A program made the position numbers and the translations under genes. Below, one piece after another: positions 8,646 to 16,739 of a stretch of 64,000 bases of DNA. Position 1 is the first letter of the stretch. Each line of letters opens with the position of its first letter. This DNA comes from Microbulbifer sp. MKSA007 (GTDB taxonomy: Bacteria > Pseudomonadota > Gammaproteobacteria > Pseudomonadales > Cellvibrionaceae): contig CP128433.1 in NCBI GenBank assembly GCA_032615215.1, forward strand, positions 643,501 through 707,500. The letters are read 5' to 3'. A model generated the notes under the pieces. That model did not search any database, was not told the origin of the DNA, and saw only the letters and a list, made by a program, of their open reading frames with translations.

Positions 8646-8823
8646 TATTTCCTGCTGAATCCACCAAACACAATTGTTGGTATCTTCACTATAGCGAGCC
8701 ATTGAGGGTCCCGATGAGATGCTGTGAAATCACTCAAGTGCTCACTAAAAGTTAATGATCTAATCAGTATCCGGATTTGGCTTCCTCGTATTTTTCCAGT
8801 GACCTTAATAGAGGAAAACCTTA

Positions 8824-10746
8824 CTACTGAGATTTTCTCACTCGTAGATACCATTCGGATAACAGTCTAACCTGCTTCTCGGTATAGCCCCGTTCAACCA
8901 TACGCGCAACGAAGTCTGCATGCTTGCGTTTATCATCTGCTGAGGCCTTGGTATTAAAGGATATAACTGGCAGAAGATCTTCCGTATTGGAGAACATTTT
9001 TTTCTCGATAACGGCACGTAGTTTCTCGTAAGATCTCCAGTCGGGATTTTTTCCTTGATTGTTAGCCCTGGCGCGGAGAACAAAATTGACTATTTCATTG
9101 CGGAAATCTTTTGGATTGGAAATTCCTGCAGGTTTTTCTGTCTTTTCAAGCTCTTCATTAAGGGCGCCGCGATCCAGTATTTCACCGGTTTCGGGATCGC
9201 GATATTCCTGGTCCTGTATCCAAAAATCAGCGTAAGTGACATAGCGATCAAACAAGTTTTGGCCGTATTCAGCGTAGGATTCCAGGTAAGCTGTTTGGAT
9301 TTCCTTACCGATAAATTCTACGTATCTTGGAGCTAAATATTCCTTGATAAACCCGAGGTAAGTCTCTTGCACTTCTGGTGGAAATTGCTCCTGCTCTATT
9401 TGTTGTTCCAGAACATAGAGTAGGTGGACTGGATTTGCCGCCACCTCAGTAGCATCGAAATTAAAAACTTTTGAGAGGATCTTAAAGGAGAAACGGGTGG
9501 ATAGTCCGTTCATGCCTTCGTCTACCCCTGCATTATCCCTGTACTCCTGAATGGTTTTTGCTTTGGGGTCGGTATCCTTTAGGTTTTCACCATCATAGAT
9601 ACGCATCTTTGAATAAAGGCTGGAGTTCTCAGGGTTTTTAACTCTCGATAATACAGAGAATTGCGCCAACATCCGCAGGGTGTCTGGTGCACAGGGCGCT
9701 TTTGACAAGGAGCTATTTTCTAGCAGTTTCTGATAGATTCGTATTTCTTCCTGCACTCTTACACAGTAGGGCACCTTGACGATATAAATACGATCCAGGA
9801 AAGCCTCATTGTTGCGATTATTGCGGAAGGATTGCCATTCTGATTCATTGGAATGAGCGAGGATTGTACCGTTGAACGGAATTGACCCCAATCCCTCTGT
9901 ACTGTTGTAATTTCCTTCTTGTGTTGCAGTTAGTAGGGGGTGAAGCACCTTGATAGGCGCTTTGAACATCTCGACAAACTCCATCAGTCCCTGGTTGGCC
10001 CTGCATAAACTACCAGAAAAGCTATAGGCGTCAGGGTCATTCTGGGGGAAATCCTCAAGCTTACGAATGTCGATTTTGCCAACTAGTGATGAAATATCCT
10101 GGTTATTTTCATCACCGGGCTCTGTTTTTGAGATAGCAACTTGATCGAGAATAGAAGGACGAATTTTTACGACACGGAATTTACTGATGTCCCCTTTAAA
10201 TTCATGCAATCGCTTAACAGACCAGGGAGACATAATAGTGTTAACGTATCGACGTGCAATTCCGTAGTCCTCTTCAAGGATGCGGCCATCCTCAGTAGGA
10301 GAGAAAAGGCTCAAGGGAGATTCAAATACTGGCGATCCCTTAATTGCATAGATGGGCACCTGCTCCATCAAGGCTTTTAGCCGCTCTGCAAGGGATGACT
10401 TTCCGCCACCAACAGGACCTAGCAAGTACAGGATTTGCTTCTTCTCTTCCAGACCCTGTGCGGCATGTCGGAAGAAAGAGACAATTTGCTCTATGGCTTC
10501 CTCCATACCATAGAATTCACTGAAGGCCTTGTATCGCTTAATAACCTTATTACAGAAAATACGTGACAGGCGCGGGTCCCGTGAGGTGTCTACCAGTTCG
10601 GCCTCGCCAATGGCCATCAGCATCCTCTCAGCTGGTGACGCATAGGCACTGCGGTCTGTCTTACACAGCTCCAGGTATTCCTGAATACTGAGTTCCTCGT
10701 CCTGGATAGATTCGTATCTTTCCAAGTAGTGATTGAAAATTGTCAT
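8824..10746 (-). CDS. PrkA family serine protein kinase (YeaG)
   Basis: 640 aa, the usual PrkA length. The N-terminal AAA-like module has a Walker A GPVGGGKSS at 110-118 preceded by FFRHAAQGLEEKKQILYLLG. The middle contains family stretches such as FNGTILAHSNESEW (~292-305) and the C-terminal kinase-like PrkA domain ends with YTEKQVRLLSEWYLRV. PrkA proteins are reported serine kinases, and a protease role has been proposed for some. A strong ribosome site GGGAGGT lies 8 nt before ATG 10746. It is the first gene of the prkA-yeaH-spoVR operon and diverges from galE. In E. coli the yeaGH pair is RpoS-controlled; a comparable stress promoter in the 339-bp upstream region is likely but not identified. 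Confidence 0.95.
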   Translation of the reverse strand: MTIFNHYLERYESIQDEELSIQEYLELCKTDRSAYASPAERMLMAIGEAELVDTSRDPRLSRIFCNKVIKRYKAFSEFYGMEEAIEQIVSFFRHAAQGLEEKKQILYLLGPVGGGKSSLAERLKALMEQVPIYAIKGSPVFESPLSLFSPTEDGRILEEDYGIARRYVNTIMSPWSVKRLHEFKGDISKFRVVKIRPSILDQVAISKTEPGDENNQDISSLVGKIDIRKLEDFPQNDPDAYSFSGSLCRANQGLMEFVEMFKAPIKVLHPLLTATQEGNYNSTEGLGSIPFNGTILAHSNESEWQSFRNNRNNEAFLDRIYIVKVPYCVRVQEEIRIYQKLLENSSLSKAPCAPDTLRMLAQFSVLSRVKNPENSSLYSKMRIYDGENLKDTDPKAKTIQEYRDNAGVDEGMNGLSTRFSFKILSKVFNFDATEVAANPVHLLYVLEQQIEQEQFPPEVQETYLGFIKEYLAPRYVEFIGKEIQTAYLESYAEYGQNLFDRYVTYADFWIQDQEYRDPETGEILDRGALNEELEKTEKPAGISNPKDFRNEIVNFVLRARANNQGKNPDWRSYEKLRAVIEKKMFSNTEDLLPVISFNTKASADDKRKHADFVARMVERGYTEKQVRLLSEWYLRVRKSQ

Positions 10747-11085
10747 GGTGTCTACCTCCCTGTAGCCTACTGGAATTAGCTCAGTTTCCTGCTTTGGTTA
10801 GGATGTCGTACGCCCTTGGCTTCTCTTGCCCAAATGGGACGAGCGATGCATGAGCTGTAAAGTCCAGATCGTGTTTGGGATACGCTTGGCGTGAAGCACT
10901 ATCGTTATTGCCGCTGTGAACCTTGTTCTTTGCTGGAGTAAGTATTGAATGCCCCCCAGCTTTTCCAGCATAGCTTTCCCTTTGAATGAGACAGTGGAAT
11001 GTCACTTATATAGGTTGAATTGGGCGGCTGTTTTACGCTTTACTACAGCCCATATTGGGTAGTAGAAAAATATTGAGGAATGGAA
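10747..11085. other. Divergent intergenic region between prkA and galE
   Basis: This 339-bp region must hold the promoters of prkA (left) and galE (right). I see the GGGAGGT ribosome site of prkA and GAGG of galE but no box close to sigma-70 consensus for either; a weak TTGAAT lies near 11015. A 74-codon minus-strand reading frame (10781-11005) has no family features and no ribosome site and is not called. Confidence 0.5.
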
Positions 11086-12114
11086 ATGTCGATTTTGGTG
11101 ACTGGAGGTGCTGGATATATTGGCAGTCATACCTGCATAGAGTTGCTTGCTGCCGACTTTGAGCCTGTAGTTGTGGATAACCTATCGAACAGCAGTGAGG
11201 AAGCCCTACGGAGGGTTGAATTAATTACTGGCAAAGATATTCCTTTTCACAATCTGGATATTAGTGATAAGGAAGGTTTACGCAAAGTATTCTCTGATCA
11301 TAAGATTGACGCTGTAATTCACTTTGCGGGGTTAAAAGCAGTTGGTGAATCTGTTGCGCAGCCACTGCGCTATTACCAGAATAATGTAGCTGGGACCTTG
11401 ACCTTATGCGAGGTGATGGAGGAGTTTGGGGTTCACCGCCTGATCTTCAGTTCGTCGGCAACGGTTTATGGTGATCCTGAAACAGTACCAATTAAAGAAG
11501 ATTTCCCTACTGGCGCAACCAACCCCTATGGCTCAAGTAAGTTGATTGTGGAAAACATGTTGCGAGACCTTTGTGCTGCACCGAACAGCCAGTGGAAAGT
11601 GAGCTTGTTGCGTTACTTCAATCCGATTGGAGCCCATGAAAGTGGGACTATTGGTGAAGATCCCAGTGGTATCCCCAATAACTTACTACCCTATGTTTCC
11701 CAAGTGGCAGTAGGTAGATTGGAGCAGTTGCAGGTTTTTGGTGGTGATTATGATACCGTCGATGGTACTGGAGTTCGAGATTATATACATGTAGTTGATC
11801 TGGCTCGCGGACACTTGGCGGCGCTGAATTTAATTTGTAGAGAAGATATTTCTGAGGGTTGTTATACCCATAATTTGGGGACGGGACAGGGCAGTTCTGT
11901 TTTACAAGTCGTACGTGCTTTCGAGAGTGTCAGTGGGAAGGAAATCCCCTATAACATTGCTCCACGGAGACCCGGAGATATTGCAGAGTGCTATGCAGAT
12001 CCAGACCTGGCTGAAACAGAGTTGGGGTGGAAAGCTGAGTATGATTTAGTGCGTATGGTGAAAGATACTTGGCGTTGGCAGTATAAAAATCCTAAAGGGT
12101 ACAGTGCAGATTAG
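11086..12114 (+). CDS. galE: UDP-glucose 4-epimerase
   Basis: 342 aa. It interconverts UDP-glucose and UDP-galactose with tightly bound NAD. The Rossmann motif GGAGYIGSH is at residues 7-15; the catalytic triad is Ser124 (FSSSATVYG), Tyr148 and Lys152 (PYGSSK). The C-terminus has RPGDIAECYADP, typical for GalE. ATG at 11086 was chosen over ATG 11080 because GAGG at 11074-11077 has an 8-nt spacing to it. No other Leloir genes are near, so supply of UDP-galactose for lipopolysaccharide or exopolysaccharide is the more likely use. It sits between prkA and apaH, where P. aeruginosa carries glpE instead. Confidence 0.95.
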   Translation: MSILVTGGAGYIGSHTCIELLAADFEPVVVDNLSNSSEEALRRVELITGKDIPFHNLDISDKEGLRKVFSDHKIDAVIHFAGLKAVGESVAQPLRYYQNNVAGTLTLCEVMEEFGVHRLIFSSSATVYGDPETVPIKEDFPTGATNPYGSSKLIVENMLRDLCAAPNSQWKVSLLRYFNPIGAHESGTIGEDPSGIPNNLLPYVSQVAVGRLEQLQVFGGDYDTVDGTGVRDYIHVVDLARGHLAALNLICREDISEGCYTHNLGTGQGSSVLQVVRAFESVSGKEIPYNIAPRRPGDIAECYADPDLAETELGWKAEYDLVRMVKDTWRWQYKNPKGYSAD

Positions 12115-12462
12115 GCAAAATTAAGTCAAGGAGATTTGATCCTATTTTTGCCCACAGATGATTAGGTTTTTCTATCAATCTAATAATACTCATTGCTTGC
12201 GTAGCTCCTTGCAGATGTTGCAAGCGGTGAGTTCTTTTCATGTTCTAAATAAAATTATGTCAACAGTACTTGGTTTAAGGGGCCATTAAGCTACTGATAA
12301 ATACAATCCTGTTGATTGACTGGAACGCTTCTGATTAGCTAAGAATAAGAATTATTTGTCTGTCTGGTTGTATGTATAACTCTGTATTGATAGTTATCAA
12401 TATATGGAAGCATTTATTACTTCAATTTTTATTTATTTTTCTCAATCTAAAAGGAGTTAAGA
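12115..12462. other. AT-rich intergenic region between galE and the metallopeptidase gene
   Basis: This 348-bp stretch is visibly richer in A and T than its surroundings, and no coding sequence is seen. A possible promoter for the metallopeptidase has TTGACT at 12316-12321 and TAAGAA at 12340-12345 (18-bp spacer, weak -10). A palindrome ATTGATAGTTATCAAT lies at 12386-12401 and could be an operator. The composition suggests this region and the gene after it were acquired horizontally. Confidence 0.4.
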
Positions 12463-13787
12463 TTGAAATATATTCAGTTTTTACTGTTATTTTTAACTGG
12501 TTTTTCAGCTTTAGCTGAAGATATATCTGGGGTGGATATCGCGATTGAGAAGCAGGGCGATAAGCTCTGGAAGCTTACCTATCAAATGGATAGGCCGGCA
12601 AGCCGGATTAGCTTTGTACGTAACCCGGATGCCTCTCGTATAAAACACTGGAAGTCTGTGTCACCAGAATTTGAATTAGTTTCTATGGATGGTGAAGAGT
12701 TTATGGTTAGAAAAGATAGAAGTTCATTCGAACACATTGAAATTTATTTGACGCCTAGCTATATATCTCTTCCCAAAGACTATGCACCTTTCTCCCCGTA
12801 TTCAGATGGTGGAAGCCTGATATACACAGGCCGCTTTTTTGCTTGTATTGACAACTGTGATGATAAAGTAAAAGCCTGGCGAATAACTATGCAAGTTCCC
12901 CCAGGTGAGCATATGATCATTAACGGGAAGATAAATGTTGGGACCGCCAGCTGGATTGATCGTGATAATGGAATGAATATCTATGTTGGAACTCAAGAAC
13001 CTATAAATACAGCTAGTGTTGTAGCTGTTATTGATAACGGTTTGCCGGAAAAATTGAGATTGTCTTTAGAGTCAGATATTCCCAGGTTAATGAGTTATTT
13101 TGAGCAAAGGCTTGGGGCACTAAGTGGAACAAAGCCGGCCTTGTATGCATCATATGCGAATGTCGACGATAACTCTTGGCAGGGGGGACCTTGCCACATC
13201 AGGTTTTTATGCATTGGAATATGAATGAACTTGATGGGAAATTTTCCGACCCTAACTTTATTAATGAAACCATTTGGTTTTTTGCTCATGAGGTCGCACA
13301 TTTATACCAGCAGGGTAGTGAAACAGGATTGTATGGTGATGCAAATGAAACGTGGTTACATGAAGGGAATGCGGATTGGTTAGCCGCGCTGGCTTTATTA
13401 GATTTGTATCCCGAGTCATCAAAATATGTCTCTAATAAAATTAAGGCTTTTAAGGAAAGTTGCACAAAAGGTGTAAAAGAGATTCCTTTGGTTGAGGCTG
13501 CTAACAGGGGCAGGTTTGATCTGTATTATAGCTGTGGTCTGCTCATACATCGAGCAATTGACCTGTTTCTGCAAGGTGAAAATACTGATCCTTCAAATAT
13601 TTTTTCAATGTGGAGCAGTTTTCGTCAAGAGGTCGAGGGCGGCGGAGAAAAAGGCGCTGATACTTTCTTGGTGCTTCTCAGCCAGAGGGAAGGAGCAGCG
13701 GAACTTGTTAATTCTATTGAGCTTTTACTTGATGGGAAACCGTCGAGTGTAGGAGTTGCTTTGGATCAATTAACTTATGGCTTATAA
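12463..13787 (+). pseudogene. Secreted zinc metallopeptidase-like protein (gluzincin), frameshifted
   Basis: Two frames make one protein of about 441 aa. Part 1 starts at TTG 12463 (AAGGAG 6 nt upstream) with a signal peptide (residues ~1-18, cut near ALAED) and runs to a stop at 13224. Part 2, in the -1 frame, ends at 13787. It carries the zinc motif HEVAH followed 20 residues later by Glu in WLHEGNADW, as in gluzincins of the M1/M61 type (WLxEG). The frames join at six G (13182-13187); a seventh G would restore one ORF reading SWQGGTLPHQVF. The site is also an in-phase slippery heptamer, G GGG GGA. It could be a true pseudogene, an assembly error or programmed frameshifting. Codon use is AT-rich compared with neighbours. 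Substrate unknown. Confidence 0.7.
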
Positions 13788-13804
13788 GGTTATTCAAGCT
13801 AGGT

Positions 13805-13850
13805 AAACTGACAGTTACACTCCCAGGTGATAACTGTCAGTTTATTTTTT
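13805..13850 (+). terminator. Intrinsic terminator of the metallopeptidase gene
   Basis: A perfect 13-bp stem pairs 13805-13817 with 13831-13843 across a 13-nt loop and is followed by a T-rich tract (TTTATTTTTTT). It lies 18 bp after the stop codon at 13787, which argues that the metallopeptidase gene is or was a real transcription unit. Confidence 0.85.
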
Positions 13851-13901
13851 TAGATTCGGTCGGTTTAAATTCTTCTTTTAGGCTTCAGGGCGAAGTGATT
13901 T

Positions 13902-14714
13902 TTATAAGCTGCAGTCTGTACAAAAAAATTCTTCATCACTTAATCGCATTGCAGTCAGGTACCCTCCCCAAACGCAACCTGTGTCTAGGGCATAGATATT
14001 CTCAGTATCTGCGCGGCCTTCCAGGGCAGCCCAATGCCCAAAAATAACCTTGTCATTTCTGGTTTTTCGATTGGGAAAGCTAAACCATGGCTGGTATTCA
14101 CCGTGAGAGGCCTGGACCCCCTTTTTATTGATTAGATCCAGAGTGCCATCAGCCTTACAAAATCGCATTCTTGTGAAGTAATTGGTAATGGACCGCAGGC
14201 GTTCGATGCCGATCAAATGATCATCCCAACAGTGTGGCTCATTACCGTACATGCCATAAAAATATGCCTTTGCCATAGCTTCGTCGGCGAGGGCCTTATG
14301 CACTTCAGTGGCGAGCTTTTGCGCTTTAGTAACGCTCCAAATGGGGGGGATACCCGCATGCACCATGGTGTACCCCTTCTTATGTACTAGAAGGGGTAGG
14401 CTTTGTAGCCACTCCAGTAACTTATCAGAATCTTTTGCTTTTAAAACCTTGGCAAGGTCGTGCTCTTTTTCAGACAGAGATTTAGCGCCATGGGCGATCG
14501 CCAGTAAATGGAGATCATGGTTGCCCAACACTGCTGTAACCTGCTGGCGGTGCTGATAGAGATAGCGAAGGGTGCTCAGGCTATCCTCACCCCGGTGAAC
14601 CAAGTCTCCGGCAAGCCAGAGTTTGTCACGGTCAGCACTAAAATTGATTTTCTTAAGAAGGCTTTGAAAAGCTGCAAAGCATCCTTGAATATCTCCGATG
14701 GCGTAAGTTGCCAA
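13902..14714 (-). CDS. apaH: Symmetrical bis(5'-nucleosyl)-tetraphosphatase
   Basis: 270 aa. It hydrolyses Ap4A to two ADP and belongs to the calcineurin-like metallophosphoesterases. All metal motifs are present: GDIQGCF near the N-terminus, GDLVHRGEDS at ~36, GNHDLH at ~64, and later histidines including VHAG and FGHWAAL. The start is TTG at 14714 (protein begins MATYAIGDIQG) with a G-rich GGGGGGA just upstream; TTG 14726 would add GGTL and has no ribosome site. It follows rsmA by 27 bp. The apaG gene that normally sits between rsmA and apaH in gammaproteobacteria is absent. Confidence 0.95.
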   Translation of the reverse strand: MATYAIGDIQGCFAAFQSLLKKINFSADRDKLWLAGDLVHRGEDSLSTLRYLYQHRQQVTAVLGNHDLHLLAIAHGAKSLSEKEHDLAKVLKAKDSDKLLEWLQSLPLLVHKKGYTMVHAGIPPIWSVTKAQKLATEVHKALADEAMAKAYFYGMYGNEPHCWDDHLIGIERLRSITNYFTRMRFCKADGTLDLINKKGVQASHGEYQPWFSFPNRKTRNDKVIFGHWAALEGRADTENIYALDTGCVWGGYLTAMRLSDEEFFCTDCSL

Positions 14715-14741
14715 GGTTCCCCCCAATAATGTGAAAAATAA

Positions 14742-15542
14742 TTATTGTTGTTGCAAGTTTGTACAGTAGTCGGCCAGCTTAACAAAGTCCTCGACGCTTA
14801 AGGTTTCTGCTCGGCGGCCGGCATCAATGGGTAGCAGCTCGGGGTCGAGATCCGGGAATAGGGGTTTTAAAGCATTGCGCAGGGTCTTACGGCGCTGCTG
14901 GAAGGCTATATTGACGATTCTTTCCAATAATCCTTCATCTTTTGCGGTAAATGGCAGAGTGCTGTGGGGAACCAATCTCACGATGGCAGAATCCACCTTA
15001 GGGGCGGGCCGGAAAGACTGCGGGGGTACAGGGAACAGGCCCTGTACGCGACAGTAATATTGAACCATCACGCTAAGTCGCCCATAAGATTTAGTCGAAG
15101 GCGTAGCGCTGAGCCGATCTACCACCTCTTTCTGCAGCATAAAATGCATATCCTGGACTTGCCCGCGAAAACTGAGCAGATGGAACAGTAACGGTGTGGA
15201 TATGTTATATGGAAGGTTACCGACAATGCGTAGCTGCTTATCTCCAGCAAAGGTGCCAAAGTCAAATTTTAATGCGTCCTTTTCAATGATGCTAAATTCC
15301 GGGTATTCCCTGAATTTAAATTCCAGCATCGGAATCAGGTCGCGATCCAGTTCGACAGCGGTTAGAGATGGGCAGCGTTTTAATAGTAATTCTGTAATTG
15401 CCCCTTGACCCGGGCCAATTTCCACTAGCGTATCTGATTCTTTAGGGCCTACCGCACGAACAATGCGCTCGATAATATTTTCATCGACGAGAAAGTTTTG
15501 TCCAAAGCGTTTGCGGGCTTTGTGTTGAAAGAAGTTATCCAT
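14742..15542 (-). CDS. rsmA: 16S rRNA (adenine1518-N6/adenine1519-N6)-dimethyltransferase
   Basis: 266 aa, also known as KsgA. It dimethylates two adjacent adenines in the 3' terminal helix of 16S rRNA late in small-subunit assembly, using S-adenosylmethionine. Residues 8-20 (KARKRFGQNFLVD) are the classic family N-terminus, the SAM loop EIGPGQGAIT is at 41-50, and the catalytic NLPY is at 109-112. The C-terminal helical domain includes FQQRRKTLRNALK. It belongs to the lptD-surA-pdxA-rsmA-apaH series, all on the minus strand. ATG at 15542. Confidence 0.96.
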   Translation of the reverse strand: MDNFFQHKARKRFGQNFLVDENIIERIVRAVGPKESDTLVEIGPGQGAITELLLKRCPSLTAVELDRDLIPMLEFKFREYPEFSIIEKDALKFDFGTFAGDKQLRIVGNLPYNISTPLLFHLLSFRGQVQDMHFMLQKEVVDRLSATPSTKSYGRLSVMVQYYCRVQGLFPVPPQSFRPAPKVDSAIVRLVPHSTLPFTAKDEGLLERIVNIAFQQRRKTLRNALKPLFPDLDPELLPIDAGRRAETLSVEDFVKLADYCTNLQQQ

Positions 15543-15680
15543 TGATATATCTGTAACCTGGATGATTAATTTTGCGGTTAAGCCTTGGGGTGCTAGTGAG
15601 CATTTCAGTTGGATACCCTTTAGGGCCTTTCACTGCGCTCACGTGGTGAGGGCATGGTTCACTCTTTCTCCAAGCAAGTT

Positions 15681-16663
15681 TTAGGCACTGCGCAATTTAG
15701 CTATCGCCACAGCCTGAGACAGTGCGGTTTTGAGGCTGCCGCAGTCTGCAATGCCTGTGCCCGCGATATTGAGAGCTGTGCCGTGGTCTACTGAAGTGCG
15801 GATAAAGGGTAGCCCCAAAGTGATATTGACGGCGTGGCCAAAACCCTTGAATTTTAACACTGGAAGCCCCTGATCGTGATACATAGCTAAAACGGCGTCA
15901 CATTCCGACAAATGCGGCGGGGTAAAAAGAGTGTCTGCGGGAAGTGGACCTTTCAGTGATATACCTTGGTGGCGCAAGTGTTCAAGTGTGGGTTCAATTA
16001 TTTCTACTTCCTCATGGCCTAAGTGTCCCCCTTCTCCAGCATGGGGGTTGAGGCCGCAAACGCTAATACGAGGATTGGAGATGCAGAAATGTTCCCGCAA
16101 ACTGGCGTCGAGGATGGTAATAATCTGCTCTAGAAGCGGGGGGTGATAGCAGCGCTCACCTCTTTGAGGGGCAGGTGAGTTGTCACCAGAGCAACTCGAA
16201 GGTCCTCTGCTGCTAGCATCATAACGACACGCTCAACACCGGCTTTTTCAGCAAAGAACTCTGTATGGCCGCTAAATGGAGTGCCGGCATCATTGATAAT
16301 GCCTTTGTGTACGGGCCCTGTAACCACGGCATCAAACTGGCCGGCCAGGCAACCCTCTGCCGCAACTGAAAGAGTTTCCAATACATAGGGTGCATTGACT
16401 GCATTCAGTAGGCCGGGTTTAGCAGGCTCGGCTATGGAGACCGGTAGTATGTAGAGAGCACCGGCAGGTGTTCCCTCTGTGCCTGCTTTGGACAGAGGAA
16501 GGAGCTGAAGAGGCAACCCCAATGCCGCAGCGGTATCTGTCAGTAGCTGGGGATCAGCAATTGCGACAATCTGTGCAGGAGAACTCTCTTGTGCAATCTT
16601 CACGGCGAGCTCAGGGCCAATACCTGCAGGTTCTCCGGGGGTGAAGGCAATTTTAGGAGCCAT
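15681..16663 (-). pseudogene. pdxA: 4-hydroxythreonine-4-phosphate dehydrogenase, interrupted by a frameshift
   Basis: PdxA makes the amine substrate of PdxJ for pyridoxal phosphate synthesis. The first 177 codons (ATG 16663, ending at 16130) contain FTPGEPAGIGPE and TGPVHKGIINDAG; the second frame (to 15681) contains NPHAGEGGHLG, the metal ligands in AMYHDQGLPVLK and TSVDHGTALNIAG. Together they give a full-length enzyme of about 327 aa. The frames meet at six G on the plus strand (16138-16143; six C in coding sense): coding reads AITPRF-stop, whereas one more C gives AITPPLLEQIITIL, which fits the family. All catalytic residues are kept, so either an assembly error or a very recent mutation is likely. 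It follows surA after a terminator-like hairpin. Confidence 0.85.
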
Positions 16664-16688
16664 TGCTATATAACTTTCCTGTAGCTAC

Positions 16689-16715
16689 AAAAAAAAACCG
16701 GGCACAGGGCCCGGT
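16689..16715 (-). terminator. Intrinsic terminator after surA
   Basis: On the minus strand ACCGGGC (16709-16715) pairs with GCCCGGT (16697-16703) over a 5-nt loop and is followed by nine T (16689-16697). A smaller hairpin CCGCT-GAAAA-AGCGG lies just before it (16721-16735). It separates surA from pdxA and would lower expression of pdxA-rsmA-apaH relative to lptD-surA. Confidence 0.8.
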
Positions 16716-16739
16716 CTTTACCGCTGAAAAAGCGGCTTA

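Noticed and set aside
10781..11005. 74-codon minus-strand ORF between prkA and galE
   Set aside because: No ribosome site, no recognisable domain, and it lies in the region that must hold two divergent promoters.
16130..16150. Programmed frameshifting in pdxA
   Set aside because: In coding phase the run is ACC CCC CGC, which does not satisfy the X XXY YYZ pattern; a base loss is the simpler reading.
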